This document shows positions 19,414 to 29,024 of a stretch of DNA of 64,000 nt, in pieces. The position numbers and the translations under genes were made by a program. The DNA comes from JALOTE01 sp031422195 (lineage in GTDB: Bacteria; Pseudomonadota; Alphaproteobacteria; Rhizobiales; Rhizobiaceae). A model generated the notes under the pieces. That model saw only the letters and a program-made list of their open reading frames with translations. It searched no databases and was not told the origin of the DNA. How positions within the stretch are numbered: the stretch's first letter is position 1; the number at the start of each line of letters is the position of its first letter. Location: positions 1-64,000 of the forward strand of contig JANOPZ010000040.1 in the NCBI GenBank assembly GCA_031422195.1. The letters are read 5' to 3'.

Positions 19414-19568
19414 CATTCTCTTTCATCCGGACTATACCGTCGGCTCCGGATTTTCGCCGGATCTGCTGACCTTTTCAGTATTGCTGCCGAAAAGCGCTCG
19501 CGGGCTTGAGACATATTCAAGGCTGTCTCTTTACCGCCGGTGGGGAATTGCGCCCCGCCCTGAGAATG
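19414..19568 (-). ncRNA. FMN riboswitch (RFN element)
   Basis: Read leftward, the element has the conserved FMN aptamer blocks in order: CATTCTCAGGGCGGGG, then AATTCCCCACCGGCGGTAA, AGCCCGCGAGCGCTTTT, GGTCAGCAGATCCGG, ATCCGGAGCCGACGGT, TATAGTCCGGATG and finally AAAGAGAATG. P1 is closed by CATTCTC pairing with GAGAATG. The 122-base stretch to the ribN start holds the expression platform. I see a short ACGCT/AGCGT hairpin but no convincing terminator with a T-run, so control may be at translation. FMN binding should turn ribN off. Confidence 0.95.
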
Positions 19569-19591
19569 CTGCCGGATTATTCCGGCACCGC

Positions 19592-19621
19592 AAAATACAG
19601 AGAAATGGCCTCATTCTTCAA
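19592..19621 (-). promoter_or_regulatory. Promoter of the FMN-riboswitch/ribN transcript
   Basis: On the minus strand TTGAAG (19621-19616) and TATTTT (19597-19592) are 18 bases apart, placed 24 bases before the start of the aptamer. A perfect hairpin, TGCCGGA-ATAA-TCCGGCA (19587-19570), sits between the promoter and P1. The fit to a sigma-70-type promoter is fair, not perfect. Confidence 0.5.
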
Positions 19622-19737
19622 GCCCCTTATGTAAAATGGTTTTTTTGACGCTGCTTTAGTGGGAGTTCTTAGCAGCAACTTGCCTTGCGGTTCACCGCAA
19701 ACCGGCCTAATCCCCGCGTCTGATTGTGAAGGATGAC

Positions 19738-20253
19738 ATGTTGCCTGACGCTGCCAAACCACAAAAGCCTGCAAGTCTTAAGGCTCCAAGACAAAAGACC
19801 GACACCGTCAATAAACGCGGTGCCGCAAGGCTGGCTGCGGTGCAGGCTTTGTACCAAATGGATGTCGCAGGCACCGGCGTATTGGAGACGGCAGCAGAAT
19901 ATGAAAATTTTCGGCTTGGGCAAGAAATAGATGGTGAGCAATATTTGGAGGCGGATGCTCAGTGGTTCCGCGCTATTTTGTCGGGCGTTGTAAAATATCA
20001 AACCGAACTTGACCCGTTGATCCATAATGCATTGCTCGATGGCTGGCCGTTATCCCGTATCGATTCGACTTTGCGAGCGATTTTGCGGGCAGGGGCCTAC
20101 GAAATGATCCACCGTAAAGATGTGCCGGTGCCAGTAGCGATAACGGAATATGTGGAAATCGCAGCTGCGTTTTTCGGGGAAGAAGAGCCTAAAATCGTTA
20201 ATGCCGTCCTCGACCGTATCGCCCGCGCTTTTAGATCACCCCAACAGAAATGA
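19738..20253 (+). CDS. nusB: Transcription antitermination factor NusB
   Basis: NusB binds boxA RNA with S10 and supports antitermination in rRNA operons. The 171-residue protein has a polar, Lys-rich N-terminal extension of about 25 residues, then the all-helical NusB domain beginning [16 protein letters not shown], with [20 protein letters not shown] and [10 protein letters not shown] near the end. The ATG at 19738 is chosen because AAGGA lies four bases upstream; a GTG at 19726 would add four residues. In relatives nusB closes the nrdR-rib cluster. Here it has its own leader, with a dyad TTGCGGT-TC-ACCGCAA at 19685-19700. Confidence 0.94.
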   Translation: MLPDAAKPQKPASLKAPRQKTDTVNKRGAARLAAVQALYQMDVAGTGVLETAAEYENFRLGQEIDGEQYLEADAQWFRAILSGVVKYQTELDPLIHNALLDGWPLSRIDSTLRAILRAGAYEMIHRKDVPVPVAITEYVEIAAAFFGEEEPKIVNAVLDRIARAFRSPQQK

Positions 20254-20260
20254 ATATAAA

Positions 20261-21484
20261 ATGAGCGCTTCAACGCCCGAAATTGCAAAAGCAAAAGCGA
20301 CAGCGCTTAATTTAGCAGCAATCCAAGCGATTATTGGTTCGGCCGCTCCAATTGCAATTTCAACAGGCGGGCTTGCAGGCTTCATGCTACTTGGCGCTGA
20401 TAAATCTTTGGCAACCGCGCCTGCCACCGGTTTCAACATTGGAATTGCTCTGGGCGCATTGCCGGCCGCATTTGCAATTTCAGCGCTTGGTCGCAGAGGC
20501 GGGTTTACCGCTGGTGCCGGTATGACGGGTCTTGGCGGTTTGGTCGCCTGCATTGCACTCATCTATAGCAATTTCTGGATGTTTGCTCTTGGTCTCTTGT
20601 TTATCGGCGTTGGCGGCGCATTCGTACAGCAATACCGCTTTGCGGCTGCCGATGCAGCGCCGCCGGAATTTAAGCCAAAAGCAATTTCGTGGGTTTTGTT
20701 TGGTGGCGTTTTCACGGCTATTTTGGGCCCGCAAATTGTTATTCAAACCAAAGACATGTTTGCGCCGTTCACCTTTGCAGGGGCATTTGCATCTGTTGTG
20801 GTCTTGGCAATTTTGGGCGCAATATTGATTTCGTTTATGAAAGCGCCAGATCCGGTTTCAGCTGCTGCTAAGGCAAACGAATTGCCGGCGCGTAGCCGCA
20901 AAGAAATAATCACACAGCCCGTCTATTCTACCGGTCTGATCTGCGCTGTTGGTTCTTACACGTTGATGACGTTTTTGATGACGGGTGCGCCTCTGGCAAT
21001 GGTAGCTGCGGGCTGCACGCAAGAGCAGGCGTTTCTAGGCATTTCTTGGCATGTGCTCGCGATGTATGCACCAAGCTTTTTCACTGGCAACCTCATTGTC
21101 AAATTTGGCCGCGAGCGCATTATCGTTGCCGGACTGATAGTGCTCGTTATCGCCGCAATGGTTGGCCTGCACGGTGAAACCCTTTGGCACTTTTGGATTG
21201 CGCTTATTTTGCTGGGCCTTGGCTGGAACTTTGGATTTATCGGCGCAACCGCAATGGTGGCAGACAGTTATCGCTCATCTGAAAAAGGCATTGCTCAGGG
21301 TTTCCATGATGCTGTTCTGTTTGGCTCGGTGGCTTTTGCCTCGTTGATGTCAGGTGTGGTGTTTAACGCAGGTGGCTGGCACACCCAGAACTTTATTGTA
21401 TTTCCCGTCGCTGCACTGTGTTTGATTGCGTTGTTTACCCTTTCAGTTCTGCAAAAGCGGGCGCGATTGGCAAAGCCAGCGTAA
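20261..21484 (+). CDS. Major facilitator superfamily transporter
   Basis: The 407-residue protein has about twelve hydrophobic segments and the loose MFS loop patterns SALGRRGGFTAGAG (after TM2) and NLIVKFGRERIIVAG (after TM8). It begins seven bases after nusB on the same strand and is probably cotranscribed. I cannot name a substrate. The nearby riboflavin locus is suggestive only by position. The reading frame extends upstream within nusB, but the ATG at 20261 matches the beginning of the first helix region. Confidence 0.85.
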   Translation: MSASTPEIAKAKATALNLAAIQAIIGSAAPIAISTGGLAGFMLLGADKSLATAPATGFNIGIALGALPAAFAISALGRRGGFTAGAGMTGLGGLVACIALIYSNFWMFALGLLFIGVGGAFVQQYRFAAADAAPPEFKPKAISWVLFGGVFTAILGPQIVIQTKDMFAPFTFAGAFASVVVLAILGAILISFMKAPDPVSAAAKANELPARSRKEIITQPVYSTGLICAVGSYTLMTFLMTGAPLAMVAAGCTQEQAFLGISWHVLAMYAPSFFTGNLIVKFGRERIIVAGLIVLVIAAMVGLHGETLWHFWIALILLGLGWNFGFIGATAMVADSYRSSEKGIAQGFHDAVLFGSVAFASLMSGVVFNAGGWHTQNFIVFPVAALCLIALFTLSVLQKRARLAKPA

Positions 21485-21491
21485 CCTTGCC

Positions 21492-21520
21492 TTGACCGTT
21501 GACACATTGTTAAGCATAAC
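21492..21520 (+). promoter_or_regulatory. Probable hppA promoter
   Basis: TTGACC (21492-21497) and CATAAC (21515-21520) are separated by 17 bases, 98 bases upstream of the hppA ATG. A second -35-like TTGACA lies within the spacer but has no partner at the right distance. Confidence 0.4.
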
Positions 21521-21618
21521 CCGCGCGGATGTTTGAGAGGCCCGCGAGAGGCTTTCCAAGCGAATCTATCACGGGCCAGAGGGGATTTGGCCTCAGTTTA
21601 TGAAAGTGGGAAACCAAC

Positions 21619-23757
21619 ATGCTTTATGCTGTTATCGCCTGCGGTCTGTTGTCGCTTGTTTATGCCGCTTGGGCAACACAATCGGTTATGTCGGCCAGCC
21701 AAGGTTCCGCGCGTATGCAAGAAATTGCAGCCGCAATCCGTGAAGGGGCACAAGCCTACCTGTCACGCCAATATACAACCATTGCCATTGTCGGCGTCGT
21801 TGTTCTCGCGATCACTTGGTATCTACTCGGCACTTTAGCCGCTGTCGGCTTTTTGATTGGTGCAGTTTTGTCTGGCGTTGCCGGTTTCATCGGCATGCAT
21901 GTGTCGGTTCGCGCTAACGTTCGCACTGCACAAGCGGCTTCAATCAGCCTTGCCGGCGGCCTTGAAATTTCATTCAAAGCCGGTGCTATCACTGGCATGC
22001 TCGTTGCTGGTTTGGCTTTGCTTGGCGTTGCTGTTTACTACGGCATATTAACCGGCCCGCTTGGCTTCTTGCCAAATGACCGCGCCGTAATTGATTCGCT
22101 GGTTGCGCTTGGTTTTGGTGCGTCACTCATTTCAATCTTCGCCCGTCTTGGCGGCGGTATCTTTACCAAAGGTGCAGACGTTGGTGGCGACTTGGTTGGC
22201 AAAGTTGAAGCCGGAATTCCAGAAGATGACCCACGCAACCCAGCCACAATTGCAGACAACGTTGGCGATAACGTGGGCGATTGCGCTGGTATGGCCGCCG
22301 ACCTGTTTGAAACCTATGCCGTGACCGTCGTTGCGACGATGGTGCTTGCAGCGATTTTCTTTGCCGGTGCGGCCAACCTCGATCAAGTTATGCTGTACCC
22401 GCTCGCGATTTGCGGCGCGTCGATTATCACTTCAATCGTCGGTACATTCTTTGTGCGCCTTGGCGCGAATAACAACATTATGGGCGCTCTTTATAAAGGC
22501 CTGATCGCAACTGGCCTATTATCAATCATAGGTCTTGGCGCTGCAACTTCACTCACCATTGGTTGGGGCGAAATCGGTGTTGTTGATGGCATCTCGATCA
22601 CGGGTTGGAACCTGTTTTACTGCGGCCTTGTTGGCCTTGTTGTCACCGCATTGATTGTTGTGATCACTGAGTATTACACTGGCACCAACAAACGTCCTGT
22701 GAACTCAATTGCACAGGCATCCGTCAGCGGTCACGGTACCAATGTCATTCAGGGCCTTGCAGTTTCGCTTGAATCAACTGCGCTGCCAGCCATCGTTATC
22801 ATTGGCGGCATCATCTCCACGTATCAGCTTGCCGGTCTTTTCGGCACCGGCATTGCCGTAACCGCCATGCTGGGTATTGCAGGCATGATCGTTGCGCTTG
22901 ATGCTTTCGGCCCGGTGACAGACAATGCTGGCGGTATTGCCGAAATGTCTGGCATGCCCAAGGAAGTACGTCACTCAACCGATGCGCTCGATGCTGTTGG
23001 CAACACAACCAAAGCCGTGACCAAGGGCTATGCCATTGGTTCAGCCGGTTTGGGCGCTCTCGTTTTGTTTGCTGCTTATTCAAACGATCTGAAATATTTT
23101 GCAGCGAACTCGGATAAATATCCGTATTTTGCAGACATGGGTACAGTCTCGTTTGATCTGTCCAACCCGTATGTCGTCGCCGGTTTGATCTTCGGTGGCC
23201 TCATTCCTTACCTCTTTGGCGGTATGGCAATGACAGCTGTTGGCCGTGCTGCTAGTTCAATCGTTGAAGAAGTGCGCCGCCAGTTCAAAGACAAACCGGG
23301 CATTATGCTTGGAACCGAAAAACCAGATTATGGCCGTGCGGTGGATATTCTCACCAAAGCCGCCATTAAAGAGATGGTAATACCATCACTCCTCCCGGTT
23401 TTGGCGCCATTGTTTGTCTATTTCGGTGTGTTGTTGATCTCGGGATCCAAGGCTTCAGCTTTCGCTGCGCTCGGTGCATCTTTGCTTGGCGTTATTGTGA
23501 ACGGCCTATTCGTGGCCATTTCGATGACATCCGGCGGCGGCGCATGGGACAATGCCAAGAAGAGCTTTGAAGACGGCTTTGTCGATAAAGACGGCGTCAA
23601 ACATCTCAAAGGCTCAGAAGCCCATAAAGCGTCTGTGACCGGCGATACAGTTGGCGACCCGTATAAAGACACCGCTGGCCCAGCCGTAAACCCAGCCATT
23701 AAAATCACCAATATCGTGGCTTTACTGTTGTTGGCCGTGCTCGCGCACCAAGCTTAA
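21619..23757 (+). CDS. hppA: Membrane-bound proton-translocating pyrophosphatase
   Basis: HppA couples pyrophosphate hydrolysis to proton export. The 712-residue, roughly sixteen-helix protein carries the catalytic block [20 protein letters not shown] and [20 protein letters not shown], and a second acidic cluster [13 protein letters not shown]. Lysine K465 in [10 protein letters not shown] marks the potassium-independent class, since potassium-dependent enzymes have Ala there. One position differs from the commonest form: DVGGDLVGK rather than DVGADLVGK. A strong terminator follows. It is a single gene with its own promoter, as usual in alphaproteobacteria. Confidence 0.96.
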   Translation: MLYAVIACGLLSLVYAAWATQSVMSASQGSARMQEIAAAIREGAQAYLSRQYTTIAIVGVVVLAITWYLLGTLAAVGFLIGAVLSGVAGFIGMHVSVRANVRTAQAASISLAGGLEISFKAGAITGMLVAGLALLGVAVYYGILTGPLGFLPNDRAVIDSLVALGFGASLISIFARLGGGIFTKGADVGGDLVGKVEAGIPEDDPRNPATIADNVGDNVGDCAGMAADLFETYAVTVVATMVLAAIFFAGAANLDQVMLYPLAICGASIITSIVGTFFVRLGANNNIMGALYKGLIATGLLSIIGLGAATSLTIGWGEIGVVDGISITGWNLFYCGLVGLVVTALIVVITEYYTGTNKRPVNSIAQASVSGHGTNVIQGLAVSLESTALPAIVIIGGIISTYQLAGLFGTGIAVTAMLGIAGMIVALDAFGPVTDNAGGIAEMSGMPKEVRHSTDALDAVGNTTKAVTKGYAIGSAGLGALVLFAAYSNDLKYFAANSDKYPYFADMGTVSFDLSNPYVVAGLIFGGLIPYLFGGMAMTAVGRAASSIVEEVRRQFKDKPGIMLGTEKPDYGRAVDILTKAAIKEMVIPSLLPVLAPLFVYFGVLLISGSKASAFAALGASLLGVIVNGLFVAISMTSGGGAWDNAKKSFEDGFVDKDGVKHLKGSEAHKASVTGDTVGDPYKDTAGPAVNPAIKITNIVALLLLAVLAHQA

Positions 23758-23774
23758 CCCACTATATTGAAAAA

Positions 23775-23805
23775 GGCCGCTGATTTGTCAGCGGCCTTTT
23801 TATTT
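23775..23805. terminator. Bidirectional intrinsic terminator between hppA and bamE
   Basis: GGCCGCTGA pairs perfectly with TCAGCGGCC around TTTG. The plus side is followed by TTTTTATTTTT, and the minus side also has a T-run (the A-run at 23770-23774). It lies between the convergent hppA and bamE genes and can serve both. Confidence 0.92.
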
Positions 23806-23829
23806 TTGAATTTTTCGAGAAGATTAAAT

Positions 23830-24360
23830 TTAGATCCCGTCAAACACGCTGCGTGCAACACCGGTACTGCCGCTTGCACCCGATAGGCCGCGGATAACGC
23901 CAATAATAAACCCTTGGTCTGCGCCACCTGTTGGTGTTGTGCGTGAAATCATATCAAACACTTTGCCATCTTGCAGGCCATAATCGGCAATGCGTTCCAC
24001 GCGGCTGTCAGCGCCAAAATAAACAGCTAACACCCGCTGCGACACAACGCTTGGCCGGGCAAACGCTGCAGCACGGGTGCGCTGCTGCGAAATGTAATAA
24101 AGTGCTTCTTTGCCATCAATGGTGTTTGTTGTTGAGGGTGAACCCAGCGACAAAAGCACCTGTTCACGGCTGGACCCGACGGGCACCTGATCAAGCGCCT
24201 GCTGGTCAACGACATAGCCATTGGTAAAATTCTGGCGCGGTTTTAGTGTGTCGCCCACCCCGGTGCAGCCCGACAAAACGCTGAGCGCAACCAACGAACC
24301 CGATAGAAAAAAAAGGGTGCGGTGACCGCCACCCTTGAAATTCGAAACCAAAACAGACAT
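23830..24360 (-). CDS. bamE: Outer membrane protein assembly lipoprotein BamE
   Basis: BamE (SmpA/OmlA domain) is a lipoprotein of the BAM complex that inserts outer-membrane beta-barrels. The 176-residue protein has a lipobox with Cys32 (SVLSGC) after a hydrophobic signal. The SmpA domain at about 48-130 includes the characteristic VPVGSSREQVLLSLGSPSTT, which matches the family V..G.t..qV...lG.P motif. It is longer than E. coli BamE because of a Gly/Ser-rich C-terminal tail. It is divergent from the bc1 chaperone gene with 148 bases between. Confidence 0.9.
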   Translation of the reverse strand: MSVLVSNFKGGGHRTLFFLSGSLVALSVLSGCTGVGDTLKPRQNFTNGYVVDQQALDQVPVGSSREQVLLSLGSPSTTNTIDGKEALYYISQQRTRAAAFARPSVVSQRVLAVYFGADSRVERIADYGLQDGKVFDMISRTTPTGGADQGFIIGVIRGLSGASGSTGVARSVFDGI

Positions 24361-24508
24361 GTCACACCCTTATTGGCAAATAGTCGCAGTATTATGGCTC
24401 TTGGCTAAACCAGCTTGACGCGCGATGCAAGAAAGCACCTAACGAACTTCATGTTTTGAGCCAATTGCGGGCTGGCATTTTATTCAACCTTTAAGAAAGA
24501 TACTTTTG

Positions 24509-25054
24509 ATGAATGCCATTTTGCGGTTTCTTGGTTTCGGCAACAAAAGTGATCCAAAAACCATCGATGCTCTGTATGAAGTGATTGTGGCAGCAGCGCG
24601 CCAACCTATATTTTATTTGACATATGGCGTCGCTGATACCCCGCTTGGCCGCTTTGAAGTGTTAAGTGCGCATATGGCGGTCATTTTGAGAGCTTCGAGA
24701 ACTGCAGATCCACGTGTCAAAGACATTGTTCAGGTTCTTACCGAAGAGTTTTTCAAAGACGTTGACCATTCCCTGCGCGAGCTTGGGATTGGTGACGCAG
24801 GTGTGCCAAAGCGTATGAAAAAGTTGATTTCAAACTTTTATGGCCGTCTTGAAACATATGTTTCAGCCATTGACGCGAACGATAAAGATGCTTTGGCAAA
24901 CGCACTAGAGCGAAACATGGCACCGGATGCTGCGCTTAAAGACGCTGGTGCATTTGCCAACTATATCATGTCAGCGGCAAAAAGCGTTGAAAAACAAATG
25001 CCTGGGCCCTTTTTGGAAGGTAAACTTAGCTTCACTTCAACTATAACGGAATAA
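24509..25054 (+). CDS. Ubiquinol-cytochrome c chaperone (CBP3-like)
   Basis: The 181-residue protein matches the ubiquinol-cytochrome c chaperone domain found in mitochondrial CBP3/UQCC1, which helps assemble cytochrome b into complex III. Typical parts are the N-terminal IDALYEVIVAAARQPIFY, DTPLGRFEVLSAHMAVILR, and the central EEFFKDVDHSLRELGIGD. Four bases separate it from the DUF177 gene, a pairing common in rhizobia. ATG at 24509 is preferred to a TTG one codon earlier. Confidence 0.88.
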   Translation: MNAILRFLGFGNKSDPKTIDALYEVIVAAARQPIFYLTYGVADTPLGRFEVLSAHMAVILRASRTADPRVKDIVQVLTEEFFKDVDHSLRELGIGDAGVPKRMKKLISNFYGRLETYVSAIDANDKDALANALERNMAPDAALKDAGAFANYIMSAAKSVEKQMPGPFLEGKLSFTSTITE

Positions 25055-25058
25055 AACC

Positions 25059-25589
25059 ATGGAACTTCGCTTTATACCTTCAAAACTTGCCAAGAAAGGC
25101 GAACGGTTCATTGGCAAGGGTGAAAGTGATTTTCTTGCCGCGGTAGCCTCACAGCTTAAAATCCGGTCGGTTGAAAGCCTGTCTTGGGATTTGGTTGCAA
25201 AGCCATGGGGTAAAAGAGGTTTTAGGCTGGATGGAACCGTCAACGGGGTCGCTGCACAGGCTTGCATTGTCACGCTTGCACCGGTTGTTGAGCACATTAC
25301 GGAAATAATTGACCTTCGTTTTGTTCCCGAAGAAACCCAAAAAGACAAACCGGGCAAACAAGGTTTTGAAGAAGATATCAATTTTGATGCCAAGCCCGAA
25401 GACGAACCGGAAACCTATGCGGATGATACTTTCGACGCCATGCCATTTGTGGTTGAGCATTTGGCTTTGGGTCTAAACCCTTATCCGCGGGCGCCGGGGG
25501 CAGAATTTGTCGAAACTGATGGGCCGGTAAAAGAAACGTCTGCTCTGACGCGGGCGCTCGAGGCTTGGGCCGTCAAAAAGGCCAACTGA
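25059..25589 (+). CDS. DUF177 / YceD-family protein
   Basis: The 176-residue acidic protein belongs to DUF177 (YceD), a family linked to 23S rRNA accumulation and often encoded just before rpmF and plsX. Visible family features are the FVPEETQKDKPG stretch, the acidic middle and the C-terminal VEHLALGLNPYPRAPGAEF. Here it sits four bases after the chaperone gene and about 120 bases before plsX, with no rpmF in between. The molecular role is not clear. Confidence 0.85.
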   Translation: MELRFIPSKLAKKGERFIGKGESDFLAAVASQLKIRSVESLSWDLVAKPWGKRGFRLDGTVNGVAAQACIVTLAPVVEHITEIIDLRFVPEETQKDKPGKQGFEEDINFDAKPEDEPETYADDTFDAMPFVVEHLALGLNPYPRAPGAEFVETDGPVKETSALTRALEAWAVKKAN

Positions 25590-25708
25590 CTGTCACTCGT
25601 TTGTGACTTTTAACACATTCATCGCTGATTCGGGTTGTGTAACCGCCGCGAATGCCTATTTTGCGCCAAACTGGCCCGCACTGGGGGTCGCGCGCAGGGA
25701 TAGTTTAC

Positions 25709-26773
25709 TTGGTCACCATTTCAATTGACGCGATGGGCGGGGATATCGGCCCTTCTGCCATTTTGCCCGGCGTGGCGCTGGCGCTCAAGCGCCGTCCCGA
25801 TATCCTGCCACTTTTGTTCGGCAACCAAACAGCGATTGAAGCAGTTCTGGAGACGCTGCCCGGGCTAAAGGCTGTCGCCAAGGTTATTCATTGCGATATT
25901 TCAGTTTCCATGGATGATAAGCCGAGCCAAGCCTTGAGGGCAGGGCGCTATAAATCGTCAATGTGGAAAGCCATTGAAGCGGTTAAAACACGCGAAGCCG
26001 GGGCTTGCATTTCAGCGGGTAACACCGGCGCTTTGATGGCTATGTCGAAGTTTTGCCTGCGCACCATGGCTAACATCGAGCGTCCCGCAATTGCCGCCAT
26101 TTGGCCAACGGTTCGCTCTGAAAGCATTGTGCTCGACGTTGGCGCAACCATTGGCGCGGACGCGCAGCAATTGGTCGATTTTGCTATTTTAGGGGCTGCC
26201 CTTTCCCGTTCACTACTTGATATCCCTCGCCCGAATGTCGGCCTGTTGAATGTCGGCGTTGAGGAGATCAAAGGCCAGGAAGAGGTCAAAGAGGCCGGTC
26301 GTTTGCTGCGGGATGCTAATTTAGCATCCCTGAATTATCATGGCTTTGTTGAAGGCAATGACATTGGCAAAGGCACCGTAGATGTTGTTGTGACCGAGGG
26401 TTTTGCAGGAAATATTGCATTGAAAACCGCTGAAGGCACCGCGCGGCAAATCGCGACTTATCTTCGGGAAGCCATGAGCCGGACGCTCATGGCCAAGATC
26501 GGTTATTTTCTTGCACGCGGCGCTTTTGAAACGCTGCGCGAGAAAATGGATGTCCGCAAGACCAATGGCGGCGTTTTTCTGGGATTGAATGGTATTGTTG
26601 TTAAAAGCCATGGCGGCACAGATGCTGAGGGTTTTGCAGCTGCTGTCGAACTGGGCTATCAAATGGCGCGCAACAACATTCTTGATAAAATATCAGCTGA
26701 CCTTGAAGCGTTTCATGGCCGTGTAATGGCCGTGGCCGAACCGGTTGCCACTGCAGAAGCGGACGAAAAATGA
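25709..26773 (+). CDS. plsX: Phosphate acyltransferase PlsX
   Basis: PlsX makes acyl-phosphate from acyl-ACP, the first step of the PlsX/PlsY route to phosphatidic acid. The protein has the family start [15 protein letters not shown], the central [15 protein letters not shown] and the C-terminal [18 protein letters not shown]. The TTG at 25709 is chosen because AGGGA lies eight bases upstream and it gives the usual length of 354 residues; an ATG at 25652 would add 19 residues that do not resemble the family and lacks a ribosome-binding site. The stop overlaps the fabH start (ATGA), so the two are translationally coupled. Confidence 0.94.
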   Translation: MVTISIDAMGGDIGPSAILPGVALALKRRPDILPLLFGNQTAIEAVLETLPGLKAVAKVIHCDISVSMDDKPSQALRAGRYKSSMWKAIEAVKTREAGACISAGNTGALMAMSKFCLRTMANIERPAIAAIWPTVRSESIVLDVGATIGADAQQLVDFAILGAALSRSLLDIPRPNVGLLNVGVEEIKGQEEVKEAGRLLRDANLASLNYHGFVEGNDIGKGTVDVVVTEGFAGNIALKTAEGTARQIATYLREAMSRTLMAKIGYFLARGAFETLREKMDVRKTNGGVFLGLNGIVVKSHGGTDAEGFAAAVELGYQMARNNILDKISADLEAFHGRVMAVAEPVATAEADEK

Positions 26774-27750
26774 CACAGCCGTTTCTTCGGTCCGTTGTGC
26801 GCGGCGTCGGTAAAGCGTTACCCAAAAACTGCGTCACCAATGCCGATTTGGAAAAGACTGTTGACACAACCGATGAGTGGATTGTCCAGCGCACCGGTAT
26901 TCATCAGCGCTATATTGCAGGTGAGGGCGAAACCACAGTTAGCCTTGGGTTTGAAGCTGCCAAAAACGCACTAAAGAACGCCGGTTTGGAACCAAAAGAT
27001 ATTGATTTAATCATTCTTGGTACCGCAACACCCAACAACACTTTTCCAGCCAGCGCTGTAGAAATTCAAAATCTTCTCGGCATCAGCCACGGTTTCGCCT
27101 TCGATATGCAAGCCGTTTGCTCGGGCTTTTTATATGGCTTTACAACCGCCGATATGTACCTGCGTTCTGGGCAGGCTAAACGCGCTCTCGTGATCGGCGC
27201 TGAAACGTTTTCGCGTATTCTTGATTGGAATGACCGCACCACTTGTGTCTTGTTTGGCGATGGGGCAGGCGCGGTTGTGCTGGAAGCGGTTGAAACCACC
27301 GATAATAATGCGCCCGGGGTGTTGTTTTCCAGCCTACGCGCCGATGGTTCTCATAAAGACAAGCTTTATGTTGATGGCGGTGTTTCCACAACGCAAACAG
27401 TGGGTTATCTGCGTATGGAAGGCCGCGAGGTGTTTAAGCATGCGGTAGCGATGATTACCGATGTCATTTATGATGTGCTCGAAAAAGCTCATATGACCGT
27501 TGACGACATCGATTGGTTTGTACCGCATCAAGCCAATGTGCGCATTGTCGAGGGCGCAGCTAAAAAACTGGGTATACCGTTGAGCAAGGTTGTCGTGACT
27601 GTTGGTCAGCATGGCAATACGTCAGCAGCATCTGTGCCTTTGGCATTGGAACATGCGGTTTCCAACGGCTCAATTAAGCCTGGCGATATGGTGTTGCTTG
27701 AGGCTATGGGCGGCGGTTTTACATGGGGGGCCAGCCTCGTCAGGTGGTAG
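26770..27750 (+). CDS. fabH: 3-oxoacyl-ACP synthase III
   Basis: FabH condenses acetyl-CoA with malonyl-ACP to start fatty-acid synthesis. The 326-residue protein has the complete triad C117 (AVCSGFLYG), H253 (VPHQANVRI) and N283 (GQHGNTSAA), along with [14 protein letters not shown] near the N-terminus and the C-terminal [13 protein letters not shown]. Its start overlaps the plsX stop by four bases. ihfA follows after 114 bases, the standard alphaproteobacterial order. Confidence 0.96.
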   Translation: MTQPFLRSVVRGVGKALPKNCVTNADLEKTVDTTDEWIVQRTGIHQRYIAGEGETTVSLGFEAAKNALKNAGLEPKDIDLIILGTATPNNTFPASAVEIQNLLGISHGFAFDMQAVCSGFLYGFTTADMYLRSGQAKRALVIGAETFSRILDWNDRTTCVLFGDGAGAVVLEAVETTDNNAPGVLFSSLRADGSHKDKLYVDGGVSTTQTVGYLRMEGREVFKHAVAMITDVIYDVLEKAHMTVDDIDWFVPHQANVRIVEGAAKKLGIPLSKVVVTVGQHGNTSAASVPLALEHAVSNGSIKPGDMVLLEAMGGGFTWGASLVRW

Positions 27751-27864
27751 GCTGGTGCAAGCAGGCACAGGCATGTGACATTCTAAGCAATTGACATTGA
27801 TTTAATCGGGAAACTTGACCGCAAGCTTCATTCCAATTAGCTTTATCACAGTTAGGGGAACATT

Positions 27865-28185
27865 ATGGCCGGAAAGACCATCACGCGCGCCGATCTGGCG
27901 GAATCTGTCTATCGAAAGGTTGGCCTTTCGCGCACGGAGTCAGCTGAGCTGGTTGAAATGGTTCTTGACGAAATGTCAGATGCTGTTGTTCGCGGCGAAG
28001 CCCTTAAAATATCATCGTTCGCTACATTTCAATTGCGCGACAAAACAGAACGGGTCGGCCGTAACCCGAAAACAGGCGAGGAAGTCCCTATCACACCGCG
28101 CCGGGTGATTAGCTTCAAAGCATCCAATGTGTTGAAAAATCGCATTCAAACCGGCCACGAGATTCGTAAGCCTTCCAAGGGCTAA
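27865..28185 (+). CDS. ihfA: Integration host factor subunit alpha
   Basis: IhfA forms the DNA-bending heterodimer IHF with IhfB. The 106-residue protein has the HU/IHF fold: the helical N-terminus [20 protein letters not shown], the strand [14 protein letters not shown], and the DNA-binding arm with [19 protein letters not shown], followed by [16 protein letters not shown] precedes the ATG by about six bases. It lies between fabH and a MerR regulator, as is usual in this group. Confidence 0.95.
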   Translation: MAGKTITRADLAESVYRKVGLSRTESAELVEMVLDEMSDAVVRGEALKISSFATFQLRDKTERVGRNPKTGEEVPITPRRVISFKASNVLKNRIQTGHEIRKPSKG

Positions 28186-28282
28186 GCGTGGTAAATTCTG
28201 TGCTGGCCCAACGTGAAACTTGAACTATGACGTCCATCTGGTTGATTTGTTGTCCGTTGAGTCGGGTCAAGGTTGCGCTTAA

Positions 28283-28837
28283 ATGACTGACAAAAGTGTC
28301 GATGCTTTCCGTACAATAAGTGAAGTGGGCGAAGATTTAGATTTGCCACAGCACGTGCTGCGCTTTTGGGAAACCCGTTTTACCCAAATCAAACCAATGA
28401 AACGCGGTGGCGGACGCCGGTATTACAGGCCTGTTGATATCGACCTCATAAAAGGTATCCGGCATCTGTTGTATGATCGTGGCTACACAATCAAAGGTGT
28501 TCAGCGCCTGCTAAAAGACAATGGGGTTGCCTTCGTACAGGCGCTCGGTACGGGAGATGTGGAAGCCGCTCGAGCCATAGCCGAGCGAAAACAAGCGTTA
28601 GATGGGCCGTCCTTGGTGCAACCCGGCAGCAGTCAGCCAGCTATGATTGAAAACAACATGATGGTTGGCAGAACCAAAACGCCAATTACGCGCCGTATTT
28701 TTGGCCTCGGCGGGCGCGATGACGGCTTGGCCGCTAATACGCCAGTTGACGGTGTCGGCAAAGATGACCGCGCTTTATTGCAAGAAACTCTTTTCGATCT
28801 GTTGGAATGCAAGCGCTTGCTTGATCAAGCCCGTTAA
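28283..28837 (+). CDS. MerR-family transcriptional regulator
   Basis: The 184-residue protein has an N-terminal MerR winged helix at about 8-80 ([20 protein letters not shown], then WETRF and [17 protein letters not shown]). A less conserved C-terminal part lacks the metal-binding cysteines of MerR, CueR or SoxR. This is the conserved gene found directly after ihfA in rhizobia. Its targets are not known to me; no dyad typical of a MerR promoter stands out in the window. Confidence 0.88.
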   Translation: MTDKSVDAFRTISEVGEDLDLPQHVLRFWETRFTQIKPMKRGGGRRYYRPVDIDLIKGIRHLLYDRGYTIKGVQRLLKDNGVAFVQALGTGDVEAARAIAERKQALDGPSLVQPGSSQPAMIENNMMVGRTKTPITRRIFGLGGRDDGLAANTPVDGVGKDDRALLQETLFDLLECKRLLDQAR

Positions 28838-28880
28838 GACCGCTGCGCCCACACGCGGGCCGTTTGGAAAGAAGAGAAAT

Positions 28881-28957
<77 letters not shown>

Positions 28958-29024
28958 ATCCGACATTCGTTTACAGGGTTGAAACATCAAACGTCAATTG
29001 TCGCCCTGATAAATTTGCCGCTTA

